A stretch of DNA of 6,781 bases, taken from assembly GCA_022447165.1 (NCBI GenBank), contig JAKVBR010000090.1, positions 1 to 6,781 of the forward strand, written 5' to 3'. The position numbers and the translations under genes are program-made. Of the stretch, positions 1-5,320 are shown piece after piece. Each line of letters opens with the position of its first letter. Position 1 is the first letter of the stretch. The notes under the pieces were generated by a model, which worked only from the letters and a program-made list of their open reading frames with translations, had not been told where the DNA came from and searched no databases. The DNA is from Phycisphaerales bacterium (GTDB taxonomy: Bacteria > Planctomycetota > Phycisphaerae > Phycisphaerales > SM1A02).

Positions 1-1
1 T

Positions 2-547
2 GAAAAACACACACGAGCAGAAATATGGGCATATGGCCTCCGCAACGTTTGGCGAATGAGTTTTGATAGGGACACTGGCAAACTCTGGGCTGGCGATGTT
101 GGTCAACACGATTGGGAAGAAATTGATATTATCGAAAGCGGAGGGAACTATGGATGGAAAGTCAAAGAGGGCTCTCACCAGTTTGACGGGAAGGCGGCTG
201 TTCCCCCTGGCCTCATAGATCCCATCTATGAGTATGGAAGAAGAGAAGGTGGTTCAGTTACCGGAGGCTATGTTTACCGCGGTTCAACACTAAAAGACAG
301 TATTGGACACTACTTTTTTAATGATTACATGAGTGGCAGAACATGGTCCCTGAGTCAGGATGGCGACACCGTTTCAGTCAAACGAATCGCGCTAGATACC
401 CCGCTTGCCATTTCTTCGTTTGGAGAAACCCCTACTGGCGAACTCTTGATTTGCGGGTTTAAAAATGCTTATGGTCGAAAGGGTAAAATTTACCGACTTG
501 TTTCCGTGGAAACCGCTTCCTCAGACAAAGAATCAAATATACGCTGA
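2..547 (+). CDS. PQQ-dependent glucose/sorbosone dehydrogenase family protein, C-terminal part (5' truncated by window)
   Basis: The frame is open to the left edge, so this is the C-terminal 181 residues of a longer protein; the ATG at 56 is internal. Family-typical motifs run in order: EIWAYGLRNVWR (window residues 7-18), a Leu-Trp-Ala-Gly-Asp-Val-Gly-Gln stretch, WEEIDII with GGNYGW after it, then a Thr-Gly-Gly-Tyr-Val-Tyr-Arg-Gly segment, HYFFNDYMSGR, and a closing GKIYRL strand. These match the last blades of the six-bladed beta-propeller of soluble aldose-sugar dehydrogenases, which oxidise sugars or other alcohols with PQQ and are normally exported. Signal peptide and catalytic histidine regions lie outside the window, so substrate and export cannot be judged. 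The last 15 residues after the propeller are polar, unlike the family core, and overlap the converging VKOR gene. Family assignment is secure; exact activity is not. Confidence 0.88.
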   Translation, partial: EKHTRAEIWAYGLRNVWRMSFDRDTGKLWAGDVGQHDWEEIDIIESGGNYGWKVKEGSHQFDGKAAVPPGLIDPIYEYGRREGGSVTGGYVYRGSTLKDSIGHYFFNDYMSGRTWSLSQDGDTVSVKRIALDTPLAISSFGETPTGELLICGFKNAYGRKGKIYRLVSVETASSDKESNIR

Positions 548-2292
548 AGCAATTCTTCTGCAGAATATGTGCTTGTTCTCCACCTTGGAACATACCGACC
601 ATCGATTGTTAAAACAGGAATACCTTTACGCCAAACATTTTGTTTAGCGACGATATCCTTTTGAATCCGGTCGTTGACTTCTATACTCGTCATTACATCT
701 TGAATAATGTTTTGCGGGTTATTTGTTATTTCTGATGCTTTCGCAAGAACGAGGGGCTCGTGTAATGCAGTGCGGTTTTCAACCAACCAATTATGGAACT
801 CCCACCTCGCTTCATCTCCACCGAGAATTGAGACTGATTCAAGCGCTTGAGCCGTGAAACACGAACCCTCATTTTGTGCTTGAAAATCACCAGCATTCTT
901 ATTACACAGCTCGTCAACAGGGAATTGCCTAAACGCATACTTGATATGAGGATTGTCCTTCATCATTGTTCTAATGATGGTGTCAAGTTCTGTTGAGAAG
1001 TTAGAGTGGTAGTCTCCCCAAACAACGACTTCGAATTCAGCATCACCCAACCAAGAAGCGTGCTCGAACAGCCGGTTTGGGTGTACATGACCCCTCCTCC
1101 AATCCTCGACTAGTTTTTCGTTTGCACTTGGTGGCGCTGCAACCTCTGTATCGCCCGATTCTACTTGCAATGCAACTTGTTCTATCACACTACTCAATGA
1201 CCGCGCATTCCCGTAATACCAAAGATACTCTACACCATTGATAAACACCATCGGAGTGAAATAAAGTCCAAGTTCAAAACCATCCGCAGCGTCCTCTTGA
1301 ACTTGCTTGAGTGTGTCTTCACTCATCATAACCTCAATAAACTGGCTCGGCTCAAAGCCCATACTCTGAAGCGCGGGCGGGAATGAGGCATCCGTGAACG
1401 ACCCCCTATTTTCAAAGAGCCACCGGTGCATCATTTCCCAGCCATCTGAACCACCTAGAATCGATGCTGCTTCAGCAGCTCGTGCAGCCCAACAGGCGTT
1501 CGGATGAAGTTTAAATGTTCCAATCTGATCATTACACTCATAGTTCATTGGGAAATGCTTTACCCAAACAGCAACGTCGTCGCGACTCTCGACAATTTGC
1601 TCTAATTGTTTTTCAATACGACTGCAGTCCGGGCATTGATAGTCTGTAAACATTGTGATTTGGATCGGTGCGTCTGGCGACCCAATGATGTGTGTGGCGT
1701 CAAGAAGAGCGAGTGTTTCGCTCGACACATCCGCTTCTAAAATTTCTTCCGCATTCTCTTCAGCAAGCGCCCTGTTTTCTTCTGCTTTTTCATGATCGAC
1801 GACTATGCCTATAAATAAAAGTCCAGTTGTAATCGTTATACAACTTGCAACCAAGAGCACAAGACCACCACCATCTTTTCCGCTTCTGCGCTGGATTTCT
1901 GCACATATCCAGAAGAACACATTACACAGATGTGCAATCATGCAATATTTGCAAAAAGCATCAATAAAGAACATTATTCCAATAAACCCAAGTGATGCTA
2001 GAACACCAATGCGGATACACCAAAGCAGTTGTTTTGTCACACCACACTTTGTGTAAGTAATCAGTAATCCAGTAAACCAAGCAATTCCAACAAAAGAGAT
2101 GGGAACGTGTAACAACGGTACATAACCCCACTTTGTGTTTGTGACAACATCACATCCACTTTGTGGACCGCACCCAGGGATCTCGTCAACAAGACCCAGT
2201 TTTAGTGAAGCAAGGAAGAGTGTTGATGCAATTGCAGAAAGCAACAAAAACAGTGCAATGACAAATGTTGATTGTTCAATATTTTTATTCAT
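490..2292 (-). CDS. VKOR-type thiol oxidase fused to two DsbA-like thioredoxin domains, the second lacking catalytic cysteines
   Basis: This is a predicted inner-membrane disulfide-forming protein of 600 residues. Five hydrophobic segments lie near residues 9-31, 57-80, 89-111, 112-135 and 143-166. The VKOR core has the periplasmic loop pair Cys41/Cys47, a conserved Ser66 region, and the quinone-proximal CKYC pair (Cys114/Cys117). Known bacterial VKORs pass electrons from such cysteines to quinone and re-oxidise a linked thioredoxin-like domain. After helix 5 comes a Glu/Ala-rich, probably helical linker (167-195). A DsbA-like domain (about 200-377) follows, with active site CPDC at 220-223 and cis-Pro347 (TPMVFING). 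A second DsbA-like domain (about 413-588) shares the ILGG and WLxENR motifs with the first, but has Ser430-Asn-Phe-Ser433 in place of CPDC; it keeps cis-Pro559. Cys253/Cys267 and their counterparts Cys463/Cys478 are probably structural disulfides. It starts 2 bp after argS, so it is probably translationally coupled to it. The 3' end overlaps the convergent dehydrogenase gene. Substrates are unknown. Confidence 0.9.
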   Translation of the reverse strand: MNKNIEQSTFVIALFLLLSAIASTLFLASLKLGLVDEIPGCGPQSGCDVVTNTKWGYVPLLHVPISFVGIAWFTGLLITYTKCGVTKQLLWCIRIGVLASLGFIGIMFFIDAFCKYCMIAHLCNVFFWICAEIQRRSGKDGGGLVLLVASCITITTGLLFIGIVVDHEKAEENRALAEENAEEILEADVSSETLALLDATHIIGSPDAPIQITMFTDYQCPDCSRIEKQLEQIVESRDDVAVWVKHFPMNYECNDQIGTFKLHPNACWAARAAEAASILGGSDGWEMMHRWLFENRGSFTDASFPPALQSMGFEPSQFIEVMMSEDTLKQVQEDAADGFELGLYFTPMVFINGVEYLWYYGNARSLSSVIEQVALQVESGDTEVAAPPSANEKLVEDWRRGHVHPNRLFEHASWLGDAEFEVVVWGDYHSNFSTELDTIIRTMMKDNPHIKYAFRQFPVDELCNKNAGDFQAQNEGSCFTAQALESVSILGGDEARWEFHNWLVENRTALHEPLVLAKASEITNNPQNIIQDVMTSIEVNDRIQKDIVAKQNVWRKGIPVLTIDGRYVPRWRTSTYSAEELLQRIFDSLSEEAVSTETSR

Positions 2293-2307
2293 TTTTACAT
2301 GTGTTCC
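2293..2307 (-). promoter_or_regulatory. Probable translation-coupling junction and weak ribosome-binding site for the VKOR gene
   Basis: Only two bases separate the argS TAA from the VKOR ATG. The best Shine-Dalgarno-like match on the - strand is GGAA (complement of 2304-2307), 11 bases before the start and inside the last argS codons. That spacing is longer than ideal. The layout suggests that ribosomes finishing argS re-initiate on the VKOR start, which would tie its expression to argS. This is inferred from spacing only. Confidence 0.4.
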
Positions 2308-4127
2308 GGAGATTCGATACCAAGGACATCAAGACCATCAACGAGGACTTTCTTGGTTAAGTGGGCAATTCTAACTCTGCTTAACCTGAGTTTGGAATCT
2401 TCTGTTTTAAGTACCGGGCAAGATTGATAAAAAGTGTTAAATGACTCAGTAAGTTCATACAACCAAGTACACAAACGATGTGGTTCTAAACTCTGAATCA
2501 TGCCTTGGAAAACGGCGTTGTACTGTAATAATTGCATGATTAATGCGCGTTCTTCCGGCTCATGAATGATGAACTCCGCGTCACTCCAATCCGCATCACA
2601 TTTTGAGATAAGAGAGCGAATTCGAGCACAAGCGTATTGGATGTATGGACCAGTATTACCCTCAAACGCAACCATTCTATCCATATCAAACACATAGTCG
2701 CGGACCAAGTCATTTGACAAATCAGCGTACTTCACAGCACCGATACCAATCTGCCGACCAATTGTGCACAACTTTTCATCATTCATCCCATGTGTTGGTG
2801 CGTTTGGTTCCAAAGAGCGTTTTCTTACTTCAACGACGCCCCGTTCAATAGCCTCTTCGAGCAATGATGACAAAGTGACGTTCGAACCACTTCTTGTCTT
2901 GAGTGGTTTTTTGTCTTCACCCAACACAGAGCCAAATGGAATATGAACCATTTCAACTTCAGCACCATCAGGCGTTTTGTCCCAACCAATAATTTTTGTA
3001 GCGTCAAACAGGTCTTTAAAATGATCTCGCTGTCTTGCGTCAACCACATAGATGAGTTGATCCGAGCAAAGCGATTGAGTTCGGAATTTGATTGCTGCTA
3101 AATCTGTGGTGGCGTATAAAAAACCACCATCTGATTTACGGATAAGCATTGGCCTTTCTCGGTTTTCAAACCGAACAATAAGAGCACCGTTATCCTCTTC
3201 AGCAAACCCCCCATCGACAAACTCTTCAACGACTCCACTGAGTTGTTCTCTATAAAAAGACTCGCCGCGATTGTGTTCTGGTCCAATTTTCACATTGAGT
3301 AGACCAAGTGATTCAAAAACAGAGCGCATCGTGCACTCAATCAACTTTTCCCACTCTTGAACCAACTGCTCATCACCCTGTTGTAGCGCAATAAGCAAAT
3401 CCTTTGCGGCTTGTTGGGCCCCAGAAGCACTTTCATTTTGTGTTTCAAGTTCAATGACCCTGTGTGGACCAGCATCGCACTCAATTGCTCGGGCAAACCC
3501 ACGCTCATCACCGCGAGCACCAAGTTGTGCATCTCGATACGCATCATTCAATGCATCTAGTGATAGTGTTTCTAAGTCAACACTATTTGCCATGAGTCGT
3601 TCTAACACCATTGCAATTGGAAGACCCCAATCGCCAAGGTGATTTTCTCGATACACCCTTCGACCAACACGCTCAAACATGCGAGCGAGTGCGTCACCGA
3701 TGATCGTTGAGCGGAGGTGCCCAACATGAAGTTGTTTTGCAACATTCACACCACATAAATCAATTGCGACTGGATGCGAATCGTCACTCTGAGTGACACC
3801 AAGTTGGGGGTCAGCATCCATTTCGCGAACCATTTCAAGAACGGTGTCATCCTTTAGTTTAATGTTGATAAATCCAGGTCCTGCAATTTCAAGAGGGTGT
3901 GCAATCGCATTCAAATCAACCGTGCTTACGACTTGCTCAGCAAGCTCCCTAGGGTTCATCCCATGTTTTTTCCCAAGACCCATCGCTCCATTGGACTGAA
4001 AGTCGCCATGCTCAGGATTCTGGGCCTTGCGAAGAAGCGGGTCAAGCGACTCGCCTTTTAAAGACAGTGCGGATTCAAACCCCTTTTGGAGCAATTCGTG
4101 GATGATGGCTTGGATATTTAAGGACAT
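2295..4127 (-). CDS. argS: Arginyl-tRNA synthetase (class I)
   Basis: This gene encodes the cytoplasmic enzyme that charges tRNA-Arg with arginine using ATP. Its 610 residues make it slightly longer than the roughly 560-590 common in bacteria. The N-terminal tRNA-D-loop-binding (Add-1) domain spans about 1-115 and includes NPEHGDFQSN (37-46). The class I catalytic domain has the HIGH signature as HVGH at 134-137, in the context HVGHLRSTIIGD, and ENHLGDWG at 161-168. The KMSKS-equivalent loop is GEDKKPLKTRSG (403-414). The anticodon-binding DALR domain includes EGNTGPYIQYA (489-499), and the protein ends with a typical LDVLGIE segment. The extra length comes mainly from an acidic, helical-looking insert around 204-248 in the connective region. 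The ATG is preferred because the N-terminal helix begins right there; no good Shine-Dalgarno precedes it. It is the first gene of a probable argS-VKOR operon, transcribed from the short divergent gap. Confidence 0.97.
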   Translation of the reverse strand: MSLNIQAIIHELLQKGFESALSLKGESLDPLLRKAQNPEHGDFQSNGAMGLGKKHGMNPRELAEQVVSTVDLNAIAHPLEIAGPGFINIKLKDDTVLEMVREMDADPQLGVTQSDDSHPVAIDLCGVNVAKQLHVGHLRSTIIGDALARMFERVGRRVYRENHLGDWGLPIAMVLERLMANSVDLETLSLDALNDAYRDAQLGARGDERGFARAIECDAGPHRVIELETQNESASGAQQAAKDLLIALQQGDEQLVQEWEKLIECTMRSVFESLGLLNVKIGPEHNRGESFYREQLSGVVEEFVDGGFAEEDNGALIVRFENRERPMLIRKSDGGFLYATTDLAAIKFRTQSLCSDQLIYVVDARQRDHFKDLFDATKIIGWDKTPDGAEVEMVHIPFGSVLGEDKKPLKTRSGSNVTLSSLLEEAIERGVVEVRKRSLEPNAPTHGMNDEKLCTIGRQIGIGAVKYADLSNDLVRDYVFDMDRMVAFEGNTGPYIQYACARIRSLISKCDADWSDAEFIIHEPEERALIMQLLQYNAVFQGMIQSLEPHRLCTWLYELTESFNTFYQSCPVLKTEDSKLRLSRVRIAHLTKKVLVDGLDVLGIESPEHM

Positions 4128-4185
4128 ATAGACGCGTACAATACAAACAAAAAGAGGGCGTGGACTTTGATATCATGTACCGTTT
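4128..4185. promoter_or_regulatory. Divergent intergenic region between argS and the B12/GTPase fusion gene
   Basis: These 58 bases separate two divergently transcribed start codons and should contain, or overlap, the promoters of both. Neither start has a purine-rich Shine-Dalgarno within 4-12 bases. On the + strand there is an extended -10 element (reported separately). On the - strand I find no convincing -35/-10 pair; TATTGT-like bases lie close to the argS start, but without a -35. Imperfect inverted GTACA/TGTAC words sit at the two ends (4136-4140 and 4176-4180); they are too short to call an operator. Confidence 0.5.
4168..4176 (+). promoter_or_regulatory. Candidate extended -10 promoter for the B12/GTPase fusion gene
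   Basis: TGATATCAT fits the extended -10 pattern TGn-TATAAT with one mismatch in the hexamer (TATCAT). No -35 element is visible at 16-18 bases upstream, which extended -10 promoters tolerate. Transcription would begin about 7 bases downstream, near 4183, so the ATG at 4186 would be at or within a few bases of the 5' end. That agrees with the absence of a Shine-Dalgarno. The element is short and could occur by chance. Confidence 0.35.
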
Positions 4186-5310
4186 ATGACTTCTCCAACT
4201 ACAGAACCAACGACACAACTCGAGAAAATGGACCGTTGTAGCGATTTGCCTCATCGCCCCCGCGTTTTGCTTGGAAAAATGGGGTTAGACGGTCATGACC
4301 GAGGCGTGAAACTGATAGCAAGAGCCCTACGAGATAGCGGTATTCATGTCATTTATTCTGGTTTATGGCAAACCCCGCGGAGTTTGGCTATCTCTGCCCG
4401 TGATGAAGATGCTGATGTCATCGCATGCTCCATGATGAGCAACTCTCATCTTGTCCTCGTGCCACGACTCATGGAAGAGTTGAAGCAAGTAGGGCGACCC
4501 AATTTGACAGTTGATGTAGGCGGTATCATTCCGCAAGAAGATATTGAAGAGCTGACAAAATGTGGTGTACGAGGTGTGTATCACACAGGAACAAGCATGC
4601 TCGACATTGTTGATGCTGTTCGCAGTGCAACGCAAGTATATACACCTCTGCCAAACGCAGGCGCCTCTGTTTCAGCAACTCTCGCACGAAACATTAGTTT
4701 GATTGAACAAAGTCAAACAGTTGATGCAACTACAAAGAGACCAGACCGCGTCATCGGGCTAACTGGCTCACCTGGGGCAGGTAAATCAACGCTCTCTGCA
4801 GCGATGGCATCTGAAGCCGTTCGCCAAGGCGAGCGAATCGCAATCATTGCATACGACCCCATGAGTCCAATTAGTGGCGGCGCACTACTCGGAGACCGCT
4901 TAAGAGTTGACTTTAATAATGTTGATGAGAACGTCTTCTACCGCTCTCTTGCGAGAGTTGGAGAAGATTATGACACTCTACCAGCAATCTTAGACCTTGT
5001 TGGTGGTGCTGGTTTCGGCACGGTCTTTGTTGAGACCGTTGGCGCTGGGCAAAACGATGTTGCAATCAGAGAAGTTGTCGACTCAACAGCGCTAGTGCTT
5101 GTTCCTGGTATGGGCGACTCTGTTCAAATGGACAAGGCGGGTATCTTAGAAATTGCAGACACCTTCATTGTGAATAAAGCGGATTACGATGGGGAAAGCG
5201 CGCTGATCAGAGAACTGCTCGACATCGCATCTGGCAGACACGTCTTTGAAACAATCGCAACGCAAGGCAAAGGCGTTGTTGAACTGCTTCAACACTTACT
5301 CGCTAAGTAA
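4186..5310 (+). CDS. Cobalamin-binding domain fused to MeaB/ArgK-type G3E GTPase (acyl-CoA mutase partner or chaperone)
   Basis: The 374-residue protein has two domains. Residues about 24-148 are a methylmalonyl-CoA mutase-type B12-binding Rossmann domain: DGHDRG at 35-40 is the DxHxxG signature with His37 as lower cobalt ligand, and Ser82 (CSMMSNSH, 81-88) and Gly112-Gly113 match the later cofactor-contact motifs. After a linker (149-186) comes a MeaB-like GTPase: Walker A GSPGAGKS (194-201), Asp224-Pro225, GGALLGDRLR (231-240), VETVGAGQND (282-291), PGMGDSVQ and base-recognition NKAD (330-333). MeaB proteins gate cofactor loading and protect B12-dependent mutases. The same domain order opens IcmF, the fused isobutyryl-CoA mutase, but here the chain stops after the GTPase. 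A separate catalytic subunit must therefore exist elsewhere if this serves a mutase. Only 41 residues follow NKAD, so the C-terminal dimerisation extension of stand-alone MeaB is missing. The first 23 residues are outside the domain; Met15 (4228) is an alternative start. Confidence 0.92.
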   Translation: MTSPTTEPTTQLEKMDRCSDLPHRPRVLLGKMGLDGHDRGVKLIARALRDSGIHVIYSGLWQTPRSLAISARDEDADVIACSMMSNSHLVLVPRLMEELKQVGRPNLTVDVGGIIPQEDIEELTKCGVRGVYHTGTSMLDIVDAVRSATQVYTPLPNAGASVSATLARNISLIEQSQTVDATTKRPDRVIGLTGSPGAGKSTLSAAMASEAVRQGERIAIIAYDPMSPISGGALLGDRLRVDFNNVDENVFYRSLARVGEDYDTLPAILDLVGGAGFGTVFVETVGAGQNDVAIREVVDSTALVLVPGMGDSVQMDKAGILEIADTFIVNKADYDGESALIRELLDIASGRHVFETIATQGKGVVELLQHLLAK

Positions 5311-5320
5311 ACGAATACCC

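Noticed and set aside
56..58. ATG as start of the dehydrogenase gene
   Set aside because: The 18 codons before it in the same frame encode the family motif EIWAYGLRNVWR, so the ATG is internal.
556..565. Palindrome TTCTGCAGAA just after the dehydrogenase stop as a terminator or operator
   Set aside because: It is a 10-base perfect palindrome without loop space or T-tract and lies inside the VKOR coding region. It is most likely chance.
726..938. Other open frames overlapping the five genes on either strand
   Set aside because: They lie wholly or mostly inside well-supported genes, have low-complexity or unrecognisable products and no family motifs. They are shadow frames.
4132..4183. Inverted ACGCGTACA / TGTACCGT words flanking the divergent gap as a regulator site
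   Set aside because: The match is 5 bp plus a bulged extension over 27 unmatched central bases between distant arms. This is not strong enough for an operator call.
5296..5310. Small hairpin TTACT-CGCTA-AGTAA at the end of the B12/GTPase gene as a terminator
   Set aside because: The stem has only five base pairs with one G-C pair, and no T-tract follows. Stability would be too low.
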